From Anthopleura xanthogrammica (lineage: Eukaryota; Cnidaria; Anthozoa; Actiniaria; Actiniidae): a DNA stretch of 64,000 nt. The stretch covers positions 22,835,578-22,899,577 of the forward strand of contig OZ025206.1 of assembly GCA_964019055.1 (NCBI GenBank), in the 5' to 3' direction. The notes under the pieces were generated by a model. The model saw nothing but the letters and a program-made list of their open reading frames with translations. It was not told the DNA's origin and did not search any database. Below, in pieces: positions 19,035 through 30,900 of this stretch. Numbering within the stretch: position 1 is the stretch's first letter; every line of letters starts with the position of its first letter. Both the position numbers and the translations under genes were made by a program.

Positions 19035-19718
19035 TAAGTTTTTTAAAGGTTTTTATTTTGCTGGAATTTAAAACCATAGCAATTTCTTAGCTTGGTTAAG
19101 CATTTACAGTATTTTCACGAATGAAATGCAGTATATACACAAATGAATAAGGCACTTACCGTTACAAGTGGGCCGTGTGAAGTGCAAGTGCTTGAATAAC
19201 TTTGGTGTTGTCTGGTTGCTTCGTCGACGAAATCAATATTGTAACTCAAGCAAACCTTCCTCAAAATATCACAACAGTTACATTTAAACAAAACCTTTGT
19301 TCTTTTGGGATTTTTTTCGTTCAGGGAAAAGATTAAACGTCTAAAAATACGGCTGAGACGATCAGAGTTTTAAAATATTTATGACCTTACAGGGATTTTA
19401 CAGATCTCTTTTGTTGAGAGAGAATGGATATATAATACAACCTGCTGTTATTGCTATAGAGTATGTTTACAGAACAAAAGCACAACTAACACCCGCATTA
19501 TGACTTGAATTAATCGTTTTAATCAAACATTTTCGGTCTCAATTAACGCCTATCTTGCCACCAAGGCATAACAATATTCTGGTATCTTTTTTTCGTAAGT
19601 TAAAACTGCAGTGTTTCGGTCATTCTTAGGTCACTGAGTATTTTTATTCTAATCGACACCGAGTCGTAGGTGTGAAAATCCAGTTTTTTCTTTACGATTT
19701 CTTGTATTTGACTGCCCC

Positions 19719-19750
19719 CCTTTTTATATGGGTACTCCCATATAAAAAGG
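19719..19750. repeat. Perfect 14-bp-stem hairpin
   Basis: CCTTTTTATATGGG, loop TACT, CCCATATAAAAAGG. AT-rich arms with GGG/CCC at the loop end. Function unknown. Confidence 0.85.
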
Positions 19751-20221
19751 ACAGGGATTATCGTCAAAAAAATTAATTTAACCCCTAAAAGAAGAATTTG
19801 GGCGTGGTCCTGGTTTAATTTTAGCCCTGAAAGACACCACTTTGAAACAAGAGATATATCACTTAAAACAAAAATCATTGAGTTTATTGCAACGTACATT
19901 GAAAGACATTAAAAGCTTTGGGACGCGTACCCCTAAAAGATACCCTTGCTGCTTAAATCCTTCTGTAATTGTATAACTGACGTGCAGAAAAAAAATAGTA
20001 GTTTGCATTTCATTGGAACTCTTTGCCATGGAATGAAATAACCACAGAAAAGAATTTTTTTTTGACCAGTAATAACGGCTAAAAACATTTTCCATAGTAA
20101 AGCAACCGATCTATTATTTTCAGTCTTGAAAAGGATACATCGGTAATTTTAGCATTTATACATGAACTGGATGAGCTTACTTCATTACCAAGGTATCAAG
20201 CCTTCTGGAGTTATTTATGAT

Positions 20222-20405
20222 GGGGAATGCATTCGCCCAAACTGGCATTCGCCCATCTGATCATCTCTGGGGTATCGGGTTCGATTTATTTGGTCTCCCT
20301 GTCCACAGGTGTTGATTTAAGGGTTTTTCTCTGGGTTCTGCGGTTTTCCTCCCTCCGCAAAACCCAGCACGCTAAATTCCAATACCAGATACCAAAGGTA
20401 CACTC
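20222..20405 (+). mobile_element. SINE S1 copy
   Basis: Contains GGGTTCGATTTATTTGGTCT, GGGTTTTTCTCTGGGTTCTG, GGTTTTCCTCCCTCCGCAAA and CTAAATTCCAATACCAGATA in S1 order; the head is divergent. Confidence 0.6.
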
Positions 20406-21354
20406 CATCTGCTTATTCAAACAATTGCTTTATAAAGGTATTTTCGAGGCATTTGGGTTCTAAACATTTACTGTATTGCTGAACCAAATGCCTCGGCTTG
20501 AAACGATTGTTTGCGTTTCGCGTGTATTTCTGTTACGCGCGCTAAATTTTCGTACGCTGATCAAGAGCGCCAGCATATTTCAGCGACCCGTCTTTGGGTT
20601 GCTAAAATTGGCGTGAAACAAGTTGGAAAAGTCCTTCGTCCAGCGATTGTGATCTGGTCCAGGTTGGGCTGTCTGTGCTTAATTCCGCCTGCGTCAGTAG
20701 TGCGAACAGCTAGAGACGAAGGACTTTGCGAAAGTCTAAACTTTTCAGTCATACAAAATCTATTATTAACATTTGCCAAGTGTTAGAGTGACGCCTTTAA
20801 CTCGGCCTTCGGGACAAGAGGGCGGTTAAATTCCCGGCCCTACCGGAAGAAAAAAAACTCATTGCAGTCACGCGCGAAAAGATGACTGTGAACGACCCGA
20901 TAATTTTCCGACTGAGGCAGGGGAACAACCACTACAGAACAGTATTTCTGAAATGTGGCCTGACCGAAAAAAAACCCACCGGAACCCCACTGGATAAACT
21001 AAGATTTTAAACTTTTTATTCCAAATCCTAAATTTTATATTGAATAATTTACATATGATATCAAGAGTCATTGCTTTCTGCACACCCCAAACAGGCGTGC
21101 ACTAATGAATTTAACCAATCACAATGTAGAGTGAAAACTTGAGCCAATCAGGATAGAGGAGATTCAGTGACATTTTTTGACCTCTATTAAGCAGAAACCT
21201 TCAGGACCTTGCCTGGTGTCCACATAACACAGGCTTCTGCTGTCGGAATAGAGGTTTGTCATTCAGTAAATATGAGAAGAAAATTTTGGGACAATTCAAC
21301 AATTCAAACTGTCTGTTTAAGGGGTATGCTTACAGCACTTTGTTATAACTCTGT

Positions 21355-21510
21355 CATCTAACTGACTTCAAACACCTGCCATTTTGGCATCTGTCAATCA
21401 AAATTACAATCGGCCAAGTTCATTCTGATTGAGTGAGTGATAGGCCCAACGTAAATTTGATTGATGGAAGCCAAAACACCACAAACCTGCAGTCGGTAGG
21501 TTGAAGAATT
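21355..21510. mobile_element. Foldback MITE, family B, second copy
   Basis: Shares TTTGGCATCTGTCAATCAAA, GGCCAAGTTCATTCTGATTG and AGTCGGTAGGTTGAAGAATT with the copy at 4745-4985; internally shorter. Confidence 0.65.
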
Positions 21511-21690
21511 ATGAAAAGTATTGTAATAAAGATATCACTGTATTTGCACACAAAGTCATTTGTTAGCATCATTTCAAAGAGGAAGATCTACAGGAGGTCA
21601 TTCCTTTCTCTCAGACATGTACAAGAATAATATAAAAACTACCAATATATATTCATATGAAGGCTATTTCACAAACAAGGATGGTTAAAG

Positions 21691-24433
21691 CTAATCTGAT
21701 TCAAAGCCTTGGTCTGTGCTTGCCGCATTTACAGCGGCTGCTAAGTCTTCTTTTTCACTATCTTGGAGTCTTTCTCCTATGGAATAAAATGGAAATGTAT
21801 TATTATTATAAGACATTAGTTATTAGAATTCTTTTCCATTTTCTTTAAACTTACTGATATTTGGGGAATCTCACCTCTGGGGTCTCAGGTTTGATTCCTG
21901 GACTCAGCATTACAGGTGAGCATAGTTTATTAGGTCTCTCCCTTTATTTGAGGTTTACTTCCCTCTGCAAAATCCTACACACTAAAGTCCAATAGACCTT
22001 TTTCCAAAATGGTGGCCCAAAATTCAAATTAGTTAAAATTAAAAACCAATACCAGCACTAGAAAGAGCACCTTTACTTTAGTAACAATAAAAAGATTTAT
22101 TCTGTCAGGTGTTATATCGGCCAAGAAAACATTTTTTTTAATCGACAAATTTACAGACGTTTGTATGTACGTACGCTATACAAATGTCTGTATATTTTTG
22201 ATTTAAAAAAATGTTTTCTCACCCAATATAACACCTGACAGAATGAATCTTTGTAGGGTTACTAAAGTAAATTTAATTTTAACTCATTCGAATTTGTGGC
22301 TGCCATTTTGGAAAAAGGTCTATTAAATCTGAGAGTTAGCCATGCCCTGACTTTGATCAACCCAGTGGTTGTTTCAGGGTATAGATAACATTTGATTTAC
22401 TAACTAAGAGAACTTAGTAAGAGAAATTCTGGTTTGAGGAACGTTTTTACTCACTTATTAGTTCAACTATTGCTCTTTGTGTTCTTCTTTCCAGTTTTTC
22501 AAGCTTTTTGGCTACATCCCGTTTTAAATCCCTGAAAACACAACACTCAATGTTAATGATTTGTCATAAAGCAGCATTAAGATTCTCCATTGACTTACCA
22601 ATCTGGCTTTCTTGGTGCAAGGTTAGTAAGATCCTGATAAATAAAAAGTAATTCAATGTCAGACTACTGTGAAGTTATTTATTTTAAAGTGTTTTAAATT
22701 GGCATGTGAAACAAAGTTGTATAATATTGCCCACATTATTTAAACTTACCACTTCTTCAATGATATTAGTAGACTTTGCTTTTTCTAAATGCTCTTGAAC
22801 TTCATCTTCCACTGTACAGGAAAAACAGCAATAATTACAATAGAATCCTAATTAGAAGCCCACTTCTTTGCTAACAGAAATTTCCTCCCGGTTATAAGCC
22901 CCCACCTCCCAGTTATCAGCCCCTTTCATTGATGGAGTACTGCCTTGCAGCTTGGTAGCATATTAACAATGTGCTCAGGGTGGCATGGGTGGCATAGTGG
23001 TTTACCTCTCGCCTCTCACCGCTGTAGTCCGAGTTTGAGCCTCGGCTCGGGTCAGATCATATGTGAGTTGAGTTTGTTTGATGTGTTGCTCTCTCCTGTG
23101 CCACAAGGGATTTCTCCAGGTACTCCGGTTTCCTCCCTCCGTAAAAATCAACATGTGAGTTGAGTTGTATGCATAGAATATATAATGTAGTGGTAGTGTG
23201 TGTGAGTGACAGTGGGCCAAATTGGAAACCAGTATTAAGTTACTGAATTTGAATACCACTATAAAAAAGTGATAGTTTTTCAGATATTTTCCCCTTCCTT
23301 TCATAAGCCCCCCCCCCCCCATTAATAAGCCCACACAAAAACCATTACACAGTTATATAAGTCCAGCGGCTTATAACTGGGGTTCTACAGTAGTTCATTA
23401 AAATTCCAGCAGCAAACAAAAATTGAGGTTTCTGAAGATAAATAAAAATAATTTAAGTCCTACCTAAAAGAGGTTTAGCATCTGGTAACTTTTTTTCTTT
23501 TAGTGTTTCATCTTTAGGAACATAGTTTCTAAATTTTATTACTTTTATCGGTTCACTGACGAAATAACAAACAATGTATATGGATTAGTTACATTGTGGG
23601 CACTCGAACCAGGACCACTTTGAGTTTTTTTTGACATTTTTTCATAACTATCCAATCAGCACTCTCCATAGAAAAAGGGATCATGCATTTCTTAGGAGCT
23701 ATTCATCACAACAAATGGCAACATGTGATTAAGTAGTTCATTAGTTCACGTGAGAGAGCTAAAAATAAATTTTTTTTCACCTCTTGTTGTGATTGGATGG
23801 CACCTAAAAAATGCATTTTTGGAGGCGACAGGGTCAATTTCAGGACTTTTACGAATGTCAAATTTCAAGCTCTTTCCCCCTGCCAAGATGATGGTCAAGT
23901 CAAATTCTCTTCTATGGGGGAACATGTACTTGTCAAATGCCTGACCCAAGGAGCAAGATCTTATGTCAATTTCTCCTGGAACCCCCCCCCCCCCCCCCAA
24001 CACACACACACATTGGGGCTAAACATTGATAAGTGCATTATTTACTAGCTTGACAGCTTTGTCAGAACTAACCTTATCTCCTCTGCTTGCCGTTTTTCTC
24101 CTCTTGTTTGCTATGGTAACAAAATAATCTTTGTCAAGGAATGATTAATAATAAACCTTTTGTATCCTAAGTCGATAAATTCGTCAACGATTAAATAGTC
24201 TTACCAAAGGCAAAATAAACTTGAAAAAATAAAGCTCAGGTCAAGTGAAAAAATTAGTGTTTTTACTGTGAACCACGATACTTTTTAGTTGGATGACTTG
24301 ATTTCTCCTATCTACGGAAGCTTACCTCTGGTTGCTGTTCCCCTGCCAGACCACTTTTCTGTCTCATGGCTCGTAATTTTTCCTTTCTTTTCAGAGCTTC
24401 GTCTTCAAGGTTACTCGCCATTTCTGCCGCCAT
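21691..24433 (-). CDS. CCDC12: Spliceosome component CCDC12 (cwf18 family), seven exons
   Basis: Exons in transcript order: 24326-24433, 24073-24110, 23464-23555, 22750-22811, 22599-22633, 22455-22531, 21691-21776. They total 498 bp and 165 residues, matching the usual length of about 166; every junction keeps frame. The product is a small basic coiled-coil protein of the cwf18 family, found in activated spliceosomes. Seen: LEDEALKRKEKLRAMRQKSG (residues 9-28), the conserved KFRNYVPKDE block, the NLAPRKPDWDLKRDVAKKLE core spanning three exons, and an acidic C-terminus ending FESD. The start MAAEM at 24433 is used; a second ATG lies four codons on. Several exons are very small (35-38 bp), so the gene is invisible to simple frame scans. 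It is divergent from TTC21B. Confidence 0.94.
21866..22395 (+). mobile_element. SINE S1 copy split by a foldback element
   Basis: Head and body lie at 21866-22000 (GGGGTCTCAGGTTTGATTCC, GGTCTCTCCC, CACACTAAAGTCCAA); the tail resumes at about 22325-22395 (GAGAGTTAGCCATGCCCTGA, GTGGTTGTTTCAGGG). The inserted DNA is the foldback 22000-22324. Confidence 0.75.
22000..22324. mobile_element. Foldback MITE inserted into a SINE
   Basis: Termini TAGACCTTTTTCCAAAATGG and CCATTTTGGAAAAAGGTCTA are perfect inverted repeats. Inner arms also match: TTCTGTCAGGTGTTATAT against AATATAACACCTGACAGAA. The terminal TA fits a TA target-site duplication as in Tc1/mariner-type elements. Confidence 0.88.
22978..23225 (+). 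mobile_element. SINE S1 copy with tRNA-like head
   Basis: GGGTGGCATGGGTGGCATAG, GTGGTTTACCTCTCGCCTCT, CGAGTTTGAGCCTCGGCTCG (box B region), GTTGCTCTCTCCTGTGCCAC and GGTTTCCTCCCTCCG. It lies in CCDC12 intron 3, opposite strand. Confidence 0.65.
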
Positions 24434-24996
24434 CTTGAAAATACAACCCGCAATGGATGCTGGGACCATTATGCACTCAATGCATGCTGGGAAAGGAGGA
24501 TTACACAGGGAACCCAATAACAGACAAAACAAATTCTTGTGAATCTTGAAATCCTCTCCTTCTCCTTTCCAATCTTTTCTCTTCTTAATTTTTCTTTCTT
24601 CTTCTTTCTTTTTTCTTTTTTCTCTTTAGTTTTCTTCTGCATTGTTTTGCGTGACAACTAAATACTCAAAGAATTATGGGTAATTTACTGATTAAAACTT
24701 TTGCGAACTTATATTTGTCTACTATTAATTCACTTTTACTGATAATATTTTTTTTTAATTTTTGGTTTAACTCATTTTTTCATTTAATTTTTCCCTTCTT
24801 TTTTTTCAACTCAACTTTATTCATTATTTTCCCAAAATACTGAGAATCATAGACCCCTGTGCATTCTGGGTAGTCCTGCCAAATAAAAAATGGCGGAAGG
24901 TTGATTTGTTTGGCGACGATTTCTTTAAAAAATCCTTACTTCTTCCTCCAATATCATAACCCTTATTTATTCACACCATCTTAAAAAGAAATAATA
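24434..24996. promoter_or_regulatory. Bidirectional promoter region of CCDC12 and TTC21B
   Basis: 563 bp between start codons. Several GCTGGGA / TTCTGGGTAGT motifs (near 24459, 24488 and 24865) resemble the ZNF143/Staf element common in shared housekeeping promoters. No consensus X-box was found here despite TTC21B being a ciliary gene. Confidence 0.4.
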
Positions 24997-27900
24997 ATGG
25001 CTTCGAATGATTCCTACACTTTGGTAAGTAAAGTTATATTTATTTTTGTAACCAGTCAAGTGTTTCTAGCGTCTTGTTGCTAGTTCAGTTGTTTTGGTTG
25101 CTATCCATATTTTATTTCGCTTTATTTCCTCCTTCTACAGGCTCTTATCAACTATTATTGCCGTGAAAAGTTCTACAGACATCTGCAGAACACTTGTCTT
25201 GAAAGTCTACAGAAGTATGGCAACGACCCTGTGTTGATTTTCTGGAAAGCTTTCGGTATTTTGATGGAAGGTATGCGAGAAGTAAATATTTTGCTCAAAA
25301 ATATTATCAAAACCAAACTCAAAATTAGCTTTGAAGATATGTTCCTCGTAAATATATTTTATATATATTATTTTAAAGCTTTTAAAGTTTTTAAAGTTTA
25401 AGCTTTTTTCTTTTTTTTTTCTCTGTTTTTCTGTTTTTAAGTTTTCTCACCATTTCATACAATCCATCTACTCCCATCTACTCGAATTTATAGGGACCGT
25501 TCATTTTTATCGGGGAGGGGTGGGATACGCTTGGTAACCCATACAAGAAATCTGACCCCTCTTCACCATTGTTGCATAAAAGAAATGGCCCCTCTATTAT
25601 TTTTTTCCATTCTGCTTATCGTAAGAGTACTGTGCTACTCAATTCCTTTTGTTTGGCCCCTTGATTTTTTAATGACCCCCAATTCCCACTGTCTCCCCTC
25701 CCTGGTAAAATTATGAACGTTCCTTACCATATTTCAATCCAAAAATTTAGACCTTGTCAAATTAGAGACTGCACTTGAATAATGGCCAGTCATTGGACAA
25801 TGTCCAGCCATAATTGGAACTTGTCTGGTAAAATCTTTGCCTTGTCGGTCAATTTGACCAGTAACGTTGGGCCAGAAACGAGGTATGTCCAAGCTAAAAC
25901 TAATTTAGCCAGTCATCATGATTGGTCGTTATTTCAAGTCCTGCTAACTAAGATTTTGTTCTCTTTATAGACAGGGCATCTGAGGCAATGAGAGAGCTTG
26001 AACTTGTCAAAGACAAACCAGAAGTTGTTCTTTGCTCAAGCATGGCATTGGTTTATGCACATAAAAAAGCCAAGCTAGTAGACAGAGAAGCAGTGCAGGA
26101 ATATGAATCCAAGATTCGACAGGATCGACAAAGTTGTGGTGAAATGGCTCTTTATTTTGGGAGTATGTTTCTATGGCATACTGGAAAAGTGGATAAATCA
26201 AGGGAATATGTCGATAGAATGATCAAAATGGCACCAGATAACAAAGCAGTAAGTGGAAGCTAGTTACTTTACAATGCAACATGTTACTATGGCCAAGTCC
26301 AATTACAGTGTGCGCACTCGAACTGTGAACAATTCAAGTTTTTTTGATATTTTTTTTAATCATCCCATCCGAAACCAAATTCATAACAAGGCTCTGGCAG
26401 TATGTTTAGTTAGCTAACCTTAGCATAAATATGTCAGAGCCTTGTTATAAATCTGGCTTCTAATTGGAAATTAAAAAATGTCAAAAAAATGTAGAGTTTT
26501 CGAGTTCCCCTTACTGTAACCGTCTTACATATTAGCCAATCAAAAATGAGGAAAACTGAGTTGAAGAACTGAACTCAGTCCTGATGTACGTTATTCAAAG
26601 GCAAGATCTCAGATTGTGTAAAAGAGTTATCTAAGGTGGCAATCATTGCAAGCTTCTCTATGAATATATGGCTGTTCATATAAACCCTGGTGAATTAAAA
26701 CACAGCACAATTTGGAGGATAAAACAATAGGCTTCCAATTCTCAGGAGATTAAACCTCTTTTGTTTTGTCCTCCAAATTCAGCTTCTTTGACGTCACGAG
26801 CAAGGAGTGATCTATATACAAAGTGTCATTCAAATTTTGAATTGCTATAATTATTGTTTATGATAAACTTAGGGCTTGATATTACGTGGTTGGATAGACC
26901 TCTCCTGTGGTAGAGAGGCTTTTGCCAAGAAAAGTATCAAGTTCTTTGATGAGGCTTTGAGTGGGTATGTACATCTTTTTGAATTGTTTTTGTATATAAT
27001 TATTTATATCCTAATGTACTGTATCCATTTACGGCTAAACTTGCTTGTCACAAAACTTGCTAAATTTGCTGAGATTTGTTTTAAAATTGTTCATTATAGA
27101 CCAGAAACTGCTAAAAACCTGGATGGATTGCTTGGGAAGGTATAAACCTATTACTTTTTATTAGTTTTCTTCAGGATTTCATGTGATAAAGTTGGTAATT
27201 GTGTTGTTGTACATGTACACGTCTGAAGTACTTACTTTTGCCTTATTTCAGTCAACTTACCTTCAGTCCAAGAATAACTTTAGTGGTGCTTTGGATGCAA
27301 TTAATCAGGTATTATATAATAATAATTATATTTTATGCTACTGTATCAGTATATACACTGAAATATGGTAATCAATCATATACATTATTGCCAGCCCAAC
27401 ATGTTTGATCAACAACTGGCCAAAGCTGGGATTAAATTCATTTAAATTGAAATGGAAGAAGCGTCATCATATTCCAAACTGACCAACTGTTGGCTGATAT
27501 ATAATAGGTTGACACTTCACCAATACATCACAAACAATTCACCGACACTGCAAGTCTCATTATATCCTGAAGTTAGAAAGATTTATCAAATATTTACACT
27601 CCATCCTAATATTATCCCAATGATCAGCCAACAGTCTGCCATCAGTTGATTGACACCTGTCGGCTGGTTATGAAGTACACCATTACCCTGGTTTAAAGTC
27701 ATCTTTTGTTTGGTGTCATTTCAGGCTGTTGTAGCTTATCCAGAGTGTGTACCAGCACTGGTGGAAAAAATGAAACTACAGCTTGCTTTACAGGACTGGG
27801 ATCAAACCTGTGAGACAGGACAAAGGTTTGACTATGCATCTTAACATGGTTCCCTATCACACATGTGAAACCGTACAATTTTACAATTTGCGACAAAATA

Positions 27901-30900
27901 GAGAACTTTCTGATGATAATAACTTTATAATAATAATAATAATAACTTTATTATTTATAAAGCGCCTTTCCTGGTGCTCAAAGCGCTGAATTACAAAATT
28001 ATAATCAAACAACTAAAACCTATTATACTAAAAAATATACTATATTTATATCACTTTCTCTAGTAAAATCTATACTTAATTAAAATAAGCTAACCTAAAT
28101 AAGTACGTCTTAAGCTGTTTCTTAAAAATATCAACAGACTGACTATTCCTAATGTTAATAGGAAGTGAATTCCAAATTTGTGGAGCATTAATTGAGAAGG
28201 CTCTATAGCCATACGTCTTAAGATTATAACTGCGAGTTTCTAGTAAATTCTTTGTGGAAGAGCGAAGAGAACGAGCCGGTTTATATGGCGAGATAAGATT
28301 TCTAATATAACATGGTGCTAAATCGTTCAAGGCTTTGTAGGTAATGAGAGCTACCTTAAATAGAATACGTTGCTTAACAGGCAACCAATGCAAATCAATT
28401 AATGATTGCGTAATATGATCAAATTTCCTAGTCATTGTGATAAGCCTGGCAGCTGAATGAAGAACATGCTGGAGTCTGTCTAGGAGATTATTTGGCAAGC
28501 CGTATAATAGTGAATTGCAATAGTCAATCCTAGAAATTACAAATGCCTGAACAAGTTGTTTAGTGTCCTCAACATTTAAGTATCGCTCAATCAATTGAAA
28601 GTGTTTCCAGGACATTGTTGGGAAACAGAAAGTTTTCAAGGCATGTGCCACATGGAATGTCATGGAAACATCTTGATTGATGTCCACCATAACCTACTTC
28701 GTCCCAACGGCAAATTGGTATGATTTTGTGTGTAATAAACCTCTTTAGCTTGGGCATAATGTTTTTCCATTTCAGACCATGTGTCATTCCCTAGAGTATC
28801 GTTACTTTGTTTAACAATAAATTGTGCATGAGAAGACACATGAATTCATATGGATACAACTCAAGCAAAGAATCTTATTCTGAATAGGATGATATGTGGT
28901 CTGAAATGGGAACATTATGCCCAAGGTTAAGAGGTCTATTAAGGAAGCACTGTAACCTGACATTTCTAATCTTTCAAAAATAATACTAACTAAAGATACA
29001 TGTAGAACTTTAGGGTTGTCCTCCTGTATGTTTGGGACACCATCTTAAAAAAAGGGTAACCCTGGTATAGTTGGGAATTACTTCAACTTGGCTAAAGAGA
29101 AACCATATAAGACCATGTTGCTGCAATCTACCACTGATGGTCATCTGTTTTCTAAATGGAAATTTAACATTAGATAGTATTATTAAATATTGAGTCGTGA
29201 TTATTTTGCTTTCAGAGCTCTAGCCCTTAACAGAAACTGTATAGAAGCCAAGAGGATGGTATTACTGTACATGTTATGCAGAGAAGGAAACTATAATGAG
29301 GTAAATTATGCAAAAAAAAACCCTTATAAAATAACCATTATAGAATCTTGTTTTCTGATTGGTTGATGGCAGGTACTTTATGAGAGATCATAAAGCACGT
29401 GTGTGCACTTTCTATTTGGTCACTAATGTGTTAATACAAATATTTAATAATAATAATAAATGTGTTAATAGACGCATCAAGAGTTCTGTGCATTGAGCAG
29501 CAGCGTGGAACTCTTAATGCGTCTATACAAATATACAAAATACAAATTTATAAAGGTGCAGACACACAAGGCGATTTTCTATGTGACATTTCATGCAATG
29601 TCACAAAAATTAGAGATCACACCATGTGATCACCCATGCGACGTTGCATGCAGTGTAGCAAAAAAATAGAAACTAGTCCTACTTTTGTGACATAGCGCTC
29701 GATGAACCTCACCGTGTGAGCACAATGTCGCACAGGTGATCACCTGGTGCGATCTAGTTTTTACGACGTCGTATGCAACATTGCATTAAAAATAGCATTG
29801 TGTGTCTGTGCCTTAATTTGTATTTTACAAAAGAAATAACCGAATAACAAATGTTTTCCTTCTAATTTTTAGGCTTCTGACAAGTTAGTTGACTTAATTC
29901 AAGCTGTTGACAGATGTGAGCCGCGCAACCCTACAGTATATTGCGACATCTCAAAGGGTTTTAGTAGGCTGGTGAGTAGTATAGTCTTACTTTGTGATCT
30001 CTGAAATTGAGTTTCTCTTTCTATTTCAATTCTGTAACTTCTTATATTGTTTATAGTGTGGTCGCAGCTCCTTGATACTGCAACAAACCCATACTATGGT
30101 TGAAAGAGCCCAGTCTCTTGCACCTAGCAATGCTGACTTCCAGATTGAGGTTTGTATGTATGCTAAGGTCCTACTTCTCCATCTCCTCTTCTTTCCCCTC
30201 TTCCTTATCCTTCTTCTCATCTTTCATCTCTTGACCAGACTCATCCTCCTCCTCCTCCTCCTTCTCATTAACAATTAGTCCTCGAGTCCGAATGGTCTAC
30301 GAGTCAATAGCCCATGAGGCCGAAGGCCTCATGGGCTATTGACTCGTAGGCCATGAGGGCGAGAGGTCTAATTGTTTTAGTAAAAACCTACTAATCGGTC
30401 CAATAAAAGGATGCAAAAAGTTTTGGATTTTGCTTTAAATATATTTTTTTTGGTTTTCAAAACCGGCGCTTTTCGCTACTAGAGGTCTATCACTAATAGA
30501 CCCCTAGTAGCTCAGCCAATCACAGGGCTCGATTGGTGATAGACCATTAGTAGGTTTTTTCTAATACTCATTATACCACTAAAATAATGAATAAATAAAT
30601 AACTAAATATTAAATTTAAAAAATGACTCTTCTTCCTGTGGATTCCAATTGGAATTTAGAAGTTGATTTTTGCTAAAGGAGGAAAATCCAGAGAGGCTGG
30701 AGAAAAACCCTTGAACAGGAGAGAACCAACAAGGAACTCTACTCACATACGATACAGAGCTTGGTAGGACTTGAACTTGGGTCACTTTCTTTTGGTGAGA
30801 GGAGAGCACTCTCACCACTACGCCACCTGTGCTTCCCATACCACTACCACTATAATCATTCATCATTATTCTCATTTCTCACCTTGATCATCATCATCAT

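Larger units (their letters stand above)
18223..21690. other. Intergenic region between LamG gene and CCDC12
   Basis: No coding gene found. It holds an orphan TATA/splice-donor module (18942-19034), a small perfect hairpin (19719-19750), a SINE (20222-20405), a CpG-richer repeat fragment (20480-20760, whose end GGACTTTGCGAAAGTCTA recurs near 47173) and a family B foldback (21355-21510). Confidence 0.5.
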
